A stretch of 64,000 nt of DNA from Azolla caroliniana (Eukaryota; Polypodiophyta). The notes under the pieces are model-generated. The model did no database searches. It was not told the origin of the DNA and saw only the letters and a list, made by a program, of their open reading frames with translations. The stretch covers positions 20,150,001-20,214,000 of the forward strand of contig JBHGNT010000013.1 in NCBI GenBank assembly GCA_043228905.1. The letters run 5' to 3'. This document shows positions 29,535 through 42,229 of this stretch, one piece after another. Positions within the stretch are counted from its first letter, which is position 1. The number at the start of each line of letters is the position of its first letter. Made by a program: the position numbers and the translations under genes.

Positions 29535-31824
29535 ATTGTAGTAAGACAATGAGTAACATTTTGGTTCCATCAGAGGGTATGCTTGTACATAAAGGGAGGA
29601 GGTGGTGGAACTCTGTCACATCCTTAGACATCCGGATTGGAATCTATAAAGTTCAGCCTAAAGGAATAAAACCCATCATTAGCTATTGAACTCTCAAAAT
29701 GTGAATACACACTTCGTTGGATGGCGGCCCTATAAATAACATTCCAAGCCCTGATTTGGGTCATTGAGTGATCATCACACTTGGACTCTGCTCCTAACAT
29801 CTGTTGTATTATAAAAGAGCTTTCCTGGTTTTGTGTATATGTAGTGACCTTGTCGCTCCCCTAGACACCGGCACATAAACTTGAGATTTGACTTCCAATG
29901 TGTTAGTATATTCTTCAATGGAGAGAGGTTCTATGGAAAGAATTCTCGCAAGCTTTGTTTCGGATCATCAAGGAATCACAATACTTGGATTGGTTCCATG
30001 TATCATAGATACCTTTTGGGGAAGTTGTTTGTATTGTTGGCCTATTAACAGACGTGTGTCCATGTATGATACATTTTGGGATGTCGTTTGTACTGTGAGA
30101 ACATTAACATATGTGTGTCCATGTATGATAACTTTTGGGGATGGTGTTTGTATTGTTGTTTCACTATTAACATTTGTGTGTGTGTGTGTATGTGTGTGTG
30201 TATGTGTGTGTGTGGAACAATATATACAGACTTTGTTATGTCTCTAGGTAGCCCAATGGGAGCCAACAATGAATCTTCTGTTAGATATAATCAATGATCA
30301 GCCCCAAGTTGTAAATCTATCCCCATATGTGCTCTTAGAGTGCACATTTTGTGATAGCGCTACAAATGAGGAGCGGCTAGTGTGCAACTCAATCATATGG
30401 GTCGATAAGGTGTTAATCTAGGAAACCGTAGATGCATAGAACACAATGGATTTAGGAAAGAGCGAAATAGGTAATAAGATTGGCTAATCAAGTCAACTAG
30501 AATATTTTGTGGGCAAGTTACAATGTACTTAGTCTTGAAGCATGTGCCATTGACTTCAAGATAAGTACTATCTAGCACATGCCTATATCTAGGGAGTTGG
30601 GTCATAGTAAATGACAAGTCAGTTGAAAGAAAAGGAATATCTCCACTACTATCAATTGACATGCACATTTAATGTTACACTTAGACCAAACAGAGAATAT
30701 AATCCACTCTCTTACACAGTGGTGTATTGATCATCAGTCCCCACTAATTTTGTAGTGAGCTGGTCCAAATCCCATCTAAGCTCTAAGGTGTGAGCGCATG
30801 GGTGAACTACCATTGTGAGCTACTCTCGTATGTAATAGAAGTTTTGTTTTCATATATCCATCTCTGTGGTTGTAACTCTATATACCTATCTAATCGATTC
30901 TCAATATTTCTAACATGTTCAGTTGTTAAAATAAGAGAATGGACCCCGATGATGTAAACAGCCCTTTGTTGGAGGTGAGTTAGGGAGTTGTATAAGTAGA
31001 AATATCCTAGATTTCAAGTGATCGCGACTTGTACTCTTGCTTTTAGCACAAGTGTCGTGTGGTTCAGCTAGTATGGGCGGTAAGGGCTAGTGAATTTAGG
31101 GGAGGGAGTGTATTAGCTAGCTATGTAGGTCGGTCATCTACCCTTGTTGCAATCTATTGTGGGAATTCGGCATATCTCGTGTCATGTAGTAAGATCTAAG
31201 ATTGTGGAGGGGTGGAAGTTATAGATGAGTGCATAGCTCATCATAGGCATACAATCAATCTTAGATGGGCATACAATGGATTCACACTCAAGATCCTATG
31301 CAAGAGTAACGAAAGGATCGGATGTAACATAGGCAGGTTTCATAGTTATATGTTAGCAATGTGGGTTGGAACACATGGCAACAAATCAATAGAGGCATAG
31401 AACGATTATTATCTATGAGTCTGACAACCCATGCGATGGACTGGCCGGGGGCAGAGTCCGGCGAGTGAATTGTGTGTATTTTTTAGCTTGCCTTCTAGCA
31501 TAATGTGAAAGATTATGACACGAGGGGCATGGTTTTGACAAATAGTGGGAGTGTGAATCCAACCTAAAGACTTTAATCAAATGTGTTGAAAAAACGCCTC
31601 TTTGGGAATCCATTCCAATGACTTCTGAGGCTAACAAGACTCCTCGTATTTATGATATAAAAATCTCTCTCTTTCTGTGTCCATAAATTTTCATTCATGC
31701 TATATTGGGTCAAACCCCTCTCTCTCTGTCTCTCTCAAGTCAAGCTACATATCTATACAGACAGAACTTGACGCCACCTCTCGAGAATCAAATCCCTCAG
31801 AATCAGATCGATTTTTTCTCTACG
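29535..31824. other. intergenic between the PPR gene and RLCK gene 1
   Basis: No gene is seen. It includes the PPR 3' region, a three-copy 60-bp tandem repeat (29998-30180), a (GT)n-type microsatellite (30174-30213) and, near the end, a CT-rich tract (31717-31736) in the presumed 5' leader of RLCK gene 1. Confidence 0.6.
29998..30213. repeat. three 60-bp tandem units running into a TG-rich microsatellite
   Basis: CATGTATGATACATTTTGGG...ATTAACATATGTGTGTC type units start near 29998, 30060 and 30119 with moderate divergence. The third ends in GTGTGTGTGTATGTGTG repeats, which may have grown from the unit's own GTGTGTC end. Confidence 0.8.
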
Positions 31825-34800
31825 ATGGGGAATTGCGTGCATTCGCGAACCACAGAGCGAGATCCCATCAAAACAGGTAAGGTTTATACCATCCAATTAA
31901 GCGTGTAATCGATCTGATCGAGTGTGCTAAACCCATCTGATTAAGCAAACGAGAGAATTAATCGTCTTTGTTTATTAAGTGATGTGATAAAGCATTCGAG
32001 GCAGTGCATTTATTCTCTCCTCAATTAAGCTATAGAATAATCTGATCCTCTTATTAAGTGTGGAAGGGATCATCAGGGTTCACTCCCAGTTCTTCTTCAT
32101 TTGCTCTGTTTCAAGTTAGGGTAGTAAATGGTTTGGCTCGCGGATCCCGATCTGCGAGAGTGATTAGGGAGCGGGAGGGCTGATTAGCGATGTTAATCGG
32201 GGTAATTAAAGGAAGGATTTAGGCTCTTGGAGAGCTCCGTCAGATGTGACGGGATGGAGAGGCACTCCGTCATGTCTTAACGGGGCTTGAACGGGTCGTC
32301 TCCTCCTCCGTAGGCTCAGAGGTGTTTCGACATAATAATAATAATAATAGGCTTTTATTTATTCAATAAGTACATACATAAGTGTGTTCAAGTTCTTGTC
32401 GACCTTCCTTTGGCTACTTCTAATAGTACTACTACTTTTCTTGTGCCCACATACATATGTACATATATATGTATTTAGCCCTTTGGCTACTTCTACTACT
32501 ACTACTACTACTTTTGTGCCCACATATGTATATATGCATTTAGTATTTACGAGCAACTTGCAAGTCAATTCCGGAGAGACCCTAGGAGCCTCGTGCCCAT
32601 CGCCAAATTCTCCCCGGGAAAACCATAAAGGCCTTCTTATTTGTTAACCACTTGTGGTAATGAATTTCCCGGCGTAGGTGCGGGTGCGGGTGCAAGTGGG
32701 GGCGATGCCAGCATCACATCCACGTCCGCAAATACCTCCTTCATGCTAAGCAGCTGTGAATTCTCAACTCTCAGCGGGAGCGGACCCTTCTCTGGTGGCT
32801 TCAACAACCAGCTCGGAAGTGGGGGCAACTCCGCTCTAAGGGCCTTCTCGTATGGAGACCTCAAGGCCGCGACCGGTAACTTCCGACAAAGTAACATGTT
32901 GGGCGAAGGCGGGTTTGGGTGCGTATTCAAGGGTCATATCGATGCCACCACTTTCATGCCTACCCGTGCAAACCAAGGCATTGTCATCGCTGTCAAGAAG
33001 CTCAATGTAGAAAGCTTGCAAGGCCACAAGGAATGGTTGGTACGTATTGTCCTTATCTTTTCCTTTGTTAAAAAGTCCTTTTAATTTAATTCATTCATCA
33101 CAAACTTGGTTATTTTCTTCTAGCACCCCTAAATATTTCATTATTTCTGAGCAACGACAATGGAAGGGTATTTTGTGGAATATCCCAAATTTAAAGGGCC
33201 TTAAGCAAAATTTAAACGGGAGGGTGTTCCAAATATTGTTGTGCAAATTCGGAACTATTTACAACAAGAAGGAATTAAAAAATTTTGTAAATTGTAAATA
33301 TTTTCACTGTAAATTGTAAATATTTTGTAAAAATCTACTTCTCCGTGACCTAACCGGATTTTCAAAATTTTTATTGGCCATTTCCCTACTAAGAAATGGT
33401 TGTTTACGAAGAAAAATAGTTCAATGAAAATTTTTAATTCCTTCTTGTTGTAAATAGTTCAATGAAAATTTCCGGATTTGCACAACAATATTTACAATTT
33501 ACAATATTTTCATTGAACTATTTACAACAAGAAGGAATTAAAAATTTTCATTGAACTATTTTTCTTCGTAAACAACCATTTCTTAGTAGGGAAATGGCCA
33601 ATAAAAATTTTGAAAATCCGGTTAGGTCACGGAGAAGTAGAAAAATTTCTAATTGAGGTAAAAAAATTCCCCAATATTGATTACAAAGTCTTTACATTTT
33701 GAAAATTCGTGCAATGCATCAATCATTTAATGACTTGTTTCTTCTTAAATGTTCCTAGTCTTCCCATCTAAAAATATGTACCATTTAGGGGTTTATTGAC
33801 ACGTTACTTTGTTTCGTTCAATCGTTTGATTGATCGAGTTATTTAATTCATTCGGTTTGTCAGGCCCTTTTGTCAATGTACATAGACCTATTCTCTAATT
33901 ATCTCTTTTTGTCCTTGGCCAAAAAGGAGAATTTTCTAGGAGATTTCGGTATCAACTTAATCCTCTTCTCTTGCGTCTTTTTCATTAGTTTCATGTACTT
34001 TTCTATGGAATTCATTTGTGCACATTTGATATGGATCATATGTTGGCACTTCCCCTACGATTGTGTTTGCTTTAGAGTGCACTTGTTCCGCTTTCAATAA
34101 TGATTTCACTCTTCCGACACTTTGGTAGAGTAATTTGCACACTTTTGGCTTACCTTAAAACAAGTCCTTCCTTAATATTGTCGTGTGTAGGCGGAGATAC
34201 ACTTTCTTGGTGAAATTCATCATCCCAACCTTGTTAGGTTGATTGGATTTTGTGCAGAAGCAGAACATCGCTTGCTCGTGTATGAGTTCATGCAAAGAGG
34301 GAGCCTCGACAATCATCTTTTTAGAAGTGAGTGGTCTCTCATAGTTTCTCATATTTTTATAATTTGCACAATTTCGGCCATAATCCATAGCTTCAAATGT
34401 ATAGATACGAGGAATGTCCTATAGTTCCTCCCCAATGTCATGTTGATTTTGAAGTATCCATTCTATATGTTCATGTTATTTATACTTTTGTTGAATGCAA
34501 TTGAGTAGAAGGAAATAGCCGACAAACATTATCATGGGCGATGAGAATGAAGATTGCGGTCCATGCAGCACGTGGGCTTTCTTACCTTCATACATGTCAA
34601 AGACCGATCATATATAGAGACTTCAAGTCGGCAAATATACTTTTGGATAATGTGAGTCTATATGAGAGTTAACTAATTGGAAAGAACTCCAGAATACCCC
34701 CAGATTTTCTTTATTTCCCCTTGTTTGGCCATGAATGCTTGTTATTTCCCCAAATGCTGCCCTTGGTTGACCATAGGAAAGGGGTATTTTGGAGTTGTTC

Positions 34801-35699
34801 TACAAAATCATATTACAACTAATGTAGGAAGATGTCTTCTTCTTTTTGGCTAACATATAACCAAATGTGCATATTCAATTTCACTTTGCAGGAGTTCAAT
34901 GCAAAATTATCTGATTTCGGACTTGCAAAGGATGGACCGGTAGGCAATAATACGCACGTGACGACGAGAATCATGGGGACATATGGATATGCAGCCCCTG
35001 AATATGTTGCTACTGGTAAAGACCATTTCTCTTACAGGCTATGTTACATAATGCTTTGAAAGTGATGTTGGCTGCATAGATTATACATTTCAGGCATGTG
35101 CTTTAGAAAGTGATGGCATCACATCACGACCATACATGCTTGGTCATAGATTCTAGTACAATATTCTTTGCAGTGCTTCTGATGTTTCGCTGAATAGAGT
35201 ATATGCCAAGGAATAGTTTTGCAAGTGATGGCATCATGTTGTGCATATATACTTGTTGTTATGTGGTGAAATATGTACTCAGTAGTAGCATGTATTGGTA
35301 TATGTGGTAGGCCGATTGACGGCAAAGAGCGATGTGTATGGGTACGGAGTGGTGCTACTCGAGATCTTGACAGGCCGAAGAGCCGTGGAGAAAAGCAAAC
35401 CAATCGACGAACGAAACCTGGTTGATTGGGCGACACCCTTCTTGAACGACAAGACCAAGATTCTACGCATCATGGACCAGAAGCTAGATGGGCAGTTCTC
35501 ACAGAAAGGGGCAAAATTGGCCGCCAAATTGGCCGTCCACTGCCTCCAAGAGGATGCTAAGCGCCGGCCCACCATGAAGCAAGTTCTGGATTTCATTGAG
35601 CCTCTATGTGAATCTCGTGTTAATTCCGCCACAGCTGCGACATCCCCTTTTCACATTCACGACGTTGCCACAGCTTTGGCAGAAACTCACCATAGCTAG
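31825..35699 (+). CDS. receptor-like cytoplasmic kinase 1, RLCK-VII/PBL type (6 exons)
   Basis: Exons with GT-AG borders and matching phases: 31825-31876, 32678-33039, 34191-34326, 34509-34651, 34892-35015, 35311-35699; 1206 nt, 401 residues. It starts [10 protein letters not shown], a consensus for N-myristoylation with a palmitoylated Cys, so it should sit at the plasma membrane. Kinase features: glycine loop '[12 protein letters not shown]', lysine in 'VIAVKKLN', '[15 protein letters not shown]' (YRD in place of HRD, usual in this subfamily), '[11 protein letters not shown]', activation segment '[18 protein letters not shown]', and '[20 protein letters not shown]'. The family relays signals from surface receptors in immunity and growth, as BIK1/PBL kinases do. 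The C-terminal tail is short and Ala/Ser rich. All catalytic residues are present, so it should be active. It is convergent with RLCK gene 2 downstream. Confidence 0.9.
32331..32545. repeat. simple and tandem repeats in intron 1 of RLCK gene 1
   Basis: (ATA)n at about 32331-32349. A 72-bp unit (TTTGGCTACTTCTAMTAGTACTACTAC...TTGTGCCCACATA) is repeated at about 32409 and 32481, with an (ACT)n run in the second copy. Confidence 0.75.
33334..33641. repeat. perfect 136-bp inverted repeat in intron 2 of RLCK gene 1
   Basis: The left arm 33334-33469 (starting TCTACTTCTCCGTGACC) and right arm 33506-33641 (ending GGTCACGGAGAAGTAGA) are reverse complements over their whole length by eye, with a 36-bp spacer. 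The spacer sequence itself has a reverse-complement copy just upstream (about 33230-33282), so the foldback is compound. No coding frame and no clear target duplication were found. Confidence 0.93.
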
Positions 35700-37254
35700 A
35701 AAAAGTCGCAAATGCTCAATCTATATATAGCTCAAATGCATTCAAAAACATCTGCATCGTGGTGTTGTATTACCGGTGCTAATTCAGTTTATTCCAACTG
35801 ATGCCAACCCTGGTATCTTTGCTGAACATTTTTATTATTGTGACAATTGAATCCTACAATGATGGGTATATAGAGAATGATCCTGCATTTCACCTGTACT
35901 GTCGGGAAAACAACATGAGATAACCCATTTTTTTAAATGGATCTCATGGTTTATTCTCTTTTTTCTCTCTCAGGATGGAATGCTTGTTTTGCAGTGACAT
36001 ATGGGCTCTCATCGTTTCATTAGAATGAAATGTATGATCTCGTATTTACTTTATCTTATTGTTTATTCTAACGTCCCACAATGTATCATATATGTCACAC
36101 AATGTATCATATACATTTAATTTAACTCATGATATTCAAAGAATGTAAATTGGAGAGAGGTTTCTGACAAACAAAACGAGTTGTGGGAAGAATGCAAGAA
36201 AGACATGATGGTATTCCAAGGTAAGTTATTTTAATGGAGTTTTCTCATGACATTACATCAAGAATGATTATATCAATATGAAAGTGCATATAATACTAGT
36301 AGAAGCCTTTAAAATACAATTTTAAAAAGCAAATGTCAAAATATGTGGGTACTTACATTAATCTACTAACATGTGTGTGTGGTGCCATCTCTAAATGGTG
36401 CTGATATATTGAGCACACAATTCCCAAAAAAATGCACAGATCAATTCTTAAACCTTGAAAATAACATTCAATGGATTCTTATACCGAACAATATATAGAG
36501 ATAATACGAAGTACAAGCACCCATTTTCACTGATCATGATTGACACTTTTTACATAGCGAAGTTTCCAACCAACATTTGAAAATATAAACTACATAAGCA
36601 AAAATGTCTGTTTCGGAAGTTTCAGCATGATAATGCAATAGTTTTAACATTTGAGTAATTACAAAATGTGGCAAAACTCAAGGCAGGCTGTATATTTCTA
36701 CCAGAAGAGCAGCAACACTATCATCACAACCGTCCACTGAGGCAAGAAAAGTAAAGCTTTCCTGAACCGTCATACAAACTACTTTTTTGAGTCCAAAAAA
36801 ACAACAAACTTTTTGTCGATCCTTCTCTCTTTTGCACCACATTTATCGTTGATGCATTCACCACTTTCCAAGACCTTTCATGAACCTTCGCATTGATTGC
36901 CCACATCATATAATGCCATTGATTTCTGTTGAAACATAGTATGCATCGATGACTAAATGAAGAGCATATCAATTGTACCGATGCTTTACTATTGAAAGAT
37001 TCGCAAGCAAGCAATCTCTCGGCTTTTTCTCGAAGAAAGTCGACACAATAATATCTCCAGTCACCATCACACATTTCGTGGTCTCACATTTTCCTTCATT
37101 CTGTTTTTCTTCGACCGAGAGTTTTCTAATTAATCCACAAACACGAAGAGATGAATGAATCCATCGTTGCATGGTGGTATCAAAGAGAAAATGTGCATAT
37201 TGAATCTTCTCGACCATCCTTCTCATTACTACTTTCTCTACAACCACCTTTTCC
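35700..37254. other. intergenic between the convergent kinase genes
   Basis: No gene is seen. This holds the 3' regions of both kinases. AT-rich, with a small duplication ACAATGTATCATATA at about 36078 and 36099. Confidence 0.6.
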
Positions 37255-40200
37255 CTAGTGCTGAGGTGATCTTCGGCCACCTTGTCTTGACCTATGTGAA
37301 GAAGATTCATCAGATCCACCACGCTCAACCATATCTTTTTCTCTTTCTCTTCCCGGAGTTGGAGTGAACCGATTGCTATGAACTAGATGAGCTCTGGGAT
37401 CATATGTTTGAGATGAAAGATATGTGAGTGCTGTTACCACATCTCCTATCAAAGGTCGGTGTGCTGCTTGCTCTTGTAGACACATGGCTGCCACCGCAAG
37501 AGCTTGGTATAGTCCTCGAGTTGGGTATTGACCTTCAAGCATTGGATCAACCATCTGAGAGAATTTCCTTCGATCCTTGAATAAGGGACGTGCCTGAGAA
37601 TAATCAAAATAAGTGAAAATTAGAACTTCCTTGTTTAAAAGCAGGAAAACAAGAGTTTAATTTAGAAAGTGAAAATGGTGCATAGTACACTAGCTCTTTG
37701 AATATTTACAGGAATACCACTAATGTACTACATATTTACAAGCGTTCACCTCACATTTTGGATATTTAAAGGAATACCCCCCAGAATAGTAAATTTTGTA
37801 TTACAAAGGGGTGTGTGTGTGTGTGTGTAGTGTATCAAATGTATATATCTAGACAAGACATGCAAAAAAGGTACTCCAATACATACATACCCAGGCAACA
37901 AGGTTGTGTTCTCCAGGAGCTCTGCTGTTATCAATCGCTTTCCTTCCAGTAATAAGTTCAAGCAGCACAACCCCGAAACTATACACATCTGATTTCAACG
38001 TAAGTTGCCCAGTCATTGCATACTCTGGAGCACAATAGCCATATGTACCCATAACTCTCGTCGAGACATGAGTTTTGTCACCAACAGGGCCAAGCTTAGC
38101 CAACCCAAAATCTGAAAGCTTCGGATGAAACCCAATATCTAGAAGAATGTTTGAGGATTTTAGATCCCGATATATTACAGGAGGATTGGCTTTATCATGT
38201 AGATATTCCAAACCTCTTGCTGCCCCTGCAGCAATTTTCATTCGCGTATTCCAATCTAAAGGTTCTCTATCAGGCACCAAGTCTGCAATTTCAGTTACTA
38301 CAGTCCTTCAATAATTGAGCATTTATACAGGTACACATACAACAAAATAGTGTTGACAAGCAACGAGCTATTGGTGAAGATAAAGCGAATAGTTGTACCA
38401 TATAAATGATCTTCAAGAGAGCCTTTTGGCATGAACTCGTAGACTAGTAACCGTTGATCTCCATCAGCACAGTAACCAATCAAATTTACAAGGTTGGGGT
38501 GATGAAGTAGACTAAGCATCAACACCTCCACTAAAAACTCTCTGTTTCCCTGAAGACCATTTCGGTCCAGCTGCTTAATAGCCACTATCTGCAAATTCAT
38601 CCACAAAAAATGCATTTTCATTTGCATATCACATGACCCTTTTGTTTAATTGCACAACGTGCAGCATTAGAAGATGCAAAAACATCACCTTGGCAGAGAA
38701 AATTATCAATTACGCTCTCTTCCACTCTGAGTCTATTAGGCCTTGAACAAACCATTTCAATGAATCCAAGAAAACAGAATGACCTTTTTACACATTTAAT
38801 GTTTGAATATCTTATCCATCGTTTATCTACCTTGTGGTTTTCATTGATTGGAACATTATCATTAGTCGACACATTTAATATCCAATGAGCAAGGAGTGCC
38901 TTGACCTTTTTATTTTTCAATTGACGTTTATGCTATAGGAGACTCTCTACAGAAATCTACTAACTAGACAAAGTCTCAACAAATCATTAAAAATATATTG
39001 AAATACTAATGCAAAAGGCATGATGGTACGAATGTCCAAAGTGTGATAGATAAATGGATATGGATCACAATCTGGTTTATTATCTATGAACCAGTGTCAT
39101 TAACCCAGTACGTAGATACAAACATTCGATAGACTATTGCACAGCCACATTTTCAAATGCAAGTAATTGCCTTCTAAACCTAAACATACATACATACAAA
39201 TTTATGTATGCATATACCATATTCCCTCTCTGTGTATGGGTAGGTTTTAATGCCAATAGAAGAACATACTAAATTTCCTACAGCAAAAGGCATAACCAAG
39301 ATAGTAGTTGCCATGCCGTTTATTTCTAAATTTTCATGCATCAAACAACATTTTCAACTTCTCTTTATGTCATAAAATGTAACTGTACGATGTTTTGACA
39401 TAGCTCATAATGGAGGCATGATGAAGAACAAAATTGAGTGTGTATCTTCCGGAACAACTTCTCTTTGCTAGCATTTATTCATTTTACCTGCCTTCTTTTT
39501 GCAAACTTAGTATATATCTTTATCCTTCAAGCACATAATATTTTCCTATGCTGTTTTCTTCTTTGCTGATAGGGATTTTTTTGTGGCACATAAGTTCTAT
39601 ATCTCCCCTAATAAACCTCAAGTAAGTTTTTTGGAAGCATTCTAACTTGTATAAAATATATTCACTAGCTTAAGCATACAACATTAATATGTTTGCATTA
39701 CCTCGCATTACGCTCCATTATAAACATGCCCCCACTCTCGAAGGAACTGAGTTTACCTGGCTCGTACTATCAAGGCGGCCTTTGTATACTCTGCCAAAGC
39801 CACCTTCACCAATGAGACAATCTTCTCGGAAGTTCTTTGTTGCAGAAGCTAGTTCCTTGAAGGTGAAGGTATGGGCAGCAATACGATGTGTCCTACCATC
39901 TGTCTGGCCTTCTTTCTCCTTCATATCATTGAACGAGGGTTTGGGCTTAAATTTATCTGAGACAAAAAGAAAGCATTGAACGTCAGAAGTCCAAGAGAAC
40001 CACAAGGACCAAAAATAGAAGGCCTTTTAACTATGTTTGAGCATTGCAAATGACATTCTGATAGCGTCCACCTGAATGTGGTGTGTGTTGTAAGATTATT
40101 TATGTTATGATGAGCATGCACATGCTACATTGGCAAGGGTTAATTAAGACTCATTGGTTAATATTTGTGATCTAGAAACAAACCTTAAGATTTTATCAGA

Positions 40201-40868
40201 TAATGAAGGGTTGACTCCCCTTCTACACTAGTGGCATCCCTTACAGAATATAGCCTATTCATTTTCTCTTATTCTATTATGAATTTTCGTTACTACTCTC
40301 TCTACCCTGTGATTCAATCATCACTGTCTGTACCTATGTACCAGTTTTATCATCCTTACTAATACTCTCTCTAATCTATGGACCTCTGCCATATCTAGGG
40401 GCATGTTGTGAACACCATTAAAACCCCTGATAACACTGATATGCAATAGATAAAGAGGCTAGTCTATCCAGAATAAAGCCAGTAATAAGGTCACCATCCA
40501 GTTGCTCAAGGATCTACTCTAACCTTAATTAACGCCTAATAATGTAGTTATACATATGTTCATATGCATAATACTTTATCATTTTACTCAAGCTACTTGA
40601 TCATTTAATCATAGTTAATGTGTGTTCATCATTGCCAAATAAATTTTATTTTTTTCCTCTAAACTTAATTGACGCCCAGATAATGTGATAGTCATGAATA
40701 ATTGATTATTTTGCAATGAAAATGTGTTTCTTTTTTTGATATATTTAAAGAAATATGAGAGAGCGCTTCATCACCTGAACTGCTTTTGCTGAAAGACGAT
40801 GGCAGGTCACTGAAGCTTCCATTTTTACTCAGAGACGAAATTCTTTCCTGTGAGCTACAGCAGCCCAT
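37255..40868 (-). CDS. receptor-like cytoplasmic kinase 2, RLCK-VII/PBL27-like (5 exons)
   Basis: Exons on the minus strand: 40868-40775, 39956-39757, 38588-38399, 38282-37891, 37593-37255; all borders GT-AG with matching phases; 1215 nt, 404 residues. It starts [10 protein letters not shown] (myristoylation plus Cys acylation). Kinase features: '[12 protein letters not shown]', '[20 protein letters not shown]', '[14 protein letters not shown]', '[20 protein letters not shown]', '[12 protein letters not shown]', '[20 protein letters not shown]', '[20 protein letters not shown]'. The [20 protein letters not shown] start of the kinase and the '[12 protein letters not shown]' segment resemble the PBL27/CDL1 branch, which works downstream of chitin and brassinosteroid receptors in Arabidopsis; that role is inferred from family. 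The basic C-terminal tail ends GRRSPQH. Introns 1 and 2 are long (0.8 and 1.2 kb). Confidence 0.9.
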
Positions 40869-40929
40869 CTCTCTCTATATATATAAGACCGAAAGGCCTC
40901 AGTAACTTCTCTATGAAGACGCAAGCTCT

Positions 40930-41290
40930 AAACTTCTCCTCTGAGCAGGACCCAAACCCAAAATTCCTTCTCTAAACAGAACCCAAACTTTATAATTCTT
41001 TTCTGAGTAGAAGACAAACCCTAAAATCTTCCTCTGAGGTGAAACCAAACCTCAAAATCCTTCTCTAAGCTGAGCCCAGACCCTAAACTTCTTCCCTGAG
41101 TACAACCCAAAACTCTAAATCGCTTCACGGAACACAACCCAATATCCCTATGTCACTTCTTCATTCATACCCAAGCCCTATATTTCTTCTCTCTCACAAA
41201 CCCAAATCATCGATCTCTCCTATGGGCATACCTAAAACCCTAAATAACTTCGCTCGCTGCGCAAAGCTCCAACACTAAATCTCATTTCTT
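40930..41290 (-). repeat. degenerate telobox-like repeat in the 5' leader of RLCK gene 2
   Basis: About nine degenerate units of roughly 35-40 bp of the form CCCAAACCCTAAA..CTTCTCTGAG run up to the kinase ATG at 40868. On the coding (minus) strand they read TTTAGGGTTT. AAACCCTAA elements are known promoter motifs of plant genes. Confidence 0.65.
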
Positions 41291-41468
41291 TACAGCTGAA
41301 AACTGAGCTTTTGATCGGAGGTCAGCAGAGAGACCATGAGTGGATGGATCTACAGGACAACGATGCCAATTCTGCGGAGGGAAGGAAAGTGGAAGAGAAG
41401 TGGCGATGGTACCTCGCATTACCTTCAATGAGAGAATAAAAGGTAGCATATACAAGGAGATTTTCGGG

Positions 41469-41471
<3 letters not shown>

Positions 41472-41503
<32 letters not shown>
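41472..41503. repeat. (GA)n microsatellite upstream of RLCK gene 2
   Basis: About 16 GA units. The open frame across 41340-41534 ending in RERERER is an artefact of this run. Confidence 0.9.
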
Positions 41504-41508
<5 letters not shown>

Positions 41509-42150
41509 AGACAATCTTAGAGAAACAATTTTGAGAGAGATGATGATGGATGGTGTGTTATCCTCTCGTAGCTCTCTCTATCTATCACACCATTTTCTGA
41601 GTTTTGGGATCCATAGTTGAGGTTGGAACTTGGAATTATAGAGCAATTCTCAATGGCATAAAGCCAGACCTGAGTTTATGTGTGTGCACCTTTGGTTGAA
41701 GTTCAGACCATCTCGATTGAATGAAACAAAACCCCTTGCGATCAATCCCTAAACATCCATACATATTGTATGATGTCGCCCGCAACATGACCAATGGAAC
41801 CTTAACAACCTTACGAAGAAAGAAGGAGGGATCCTTATAGAAAGTGAGTGAGTGAGTGGGTGATCATTAGACACATATGTAGTATGATCTACGAAATGGA
41901 AACCAAGCCGATGGGGAGAATTGAACTACGGTTCTCTCAAGCCTATGGCATGGATGTTATGATTCAAACTACCATGCCAACATTGAGAAAGAGGAAGGCG
42001 TAGAATATGGAATTCTTATCTTCTCCAAAAGATTGAAGCAGAGTTTATTCGCTGATCTTGGGAAGGAAACTTCTCCTAGAAGCCCAAATCAGTGTTGGAT
42101 ATGTTCTAATTTAAACGACTGAGCCAACATTGAGAGTAAGAGAGCCCAGA

Positions 42151-42225
42151 TGGATATAGCTCAGTTGGTAAGGTTGCCCAATGGGGACCAGGATGTCATG
42201 GGTTCAACCCTGACATTCCATAGTG
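42151..42225 (+). other. tRNA-derived SINE head
   Basis: TAGCTCAGTTGG (A box, 42157-42168) and GGTTCAACCCT (B box, 42201-42211) with tRNA spacing. The start GGATATAGCTCAG resembles a tRNA 5' end. No matching acceptor stem is seen, so it is more likely a SINE or tRNA relic. Confidence 0.6.
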
Positions 42226-42229
42226 GCAT

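Noticed and set aside
33230-33641. Calling the inverted repeat a miRNA gene
   Set aside because: The arms are far longer and more perfect than typical miRNA precursors; no small-RNA evidence is available.
37746-37988. Minus-strand open frame 37988-37746 and similar intron frames
   Set aside because: They lie across exon-intron borders of RLCK gene 2 in other frames and are explained by that gene.
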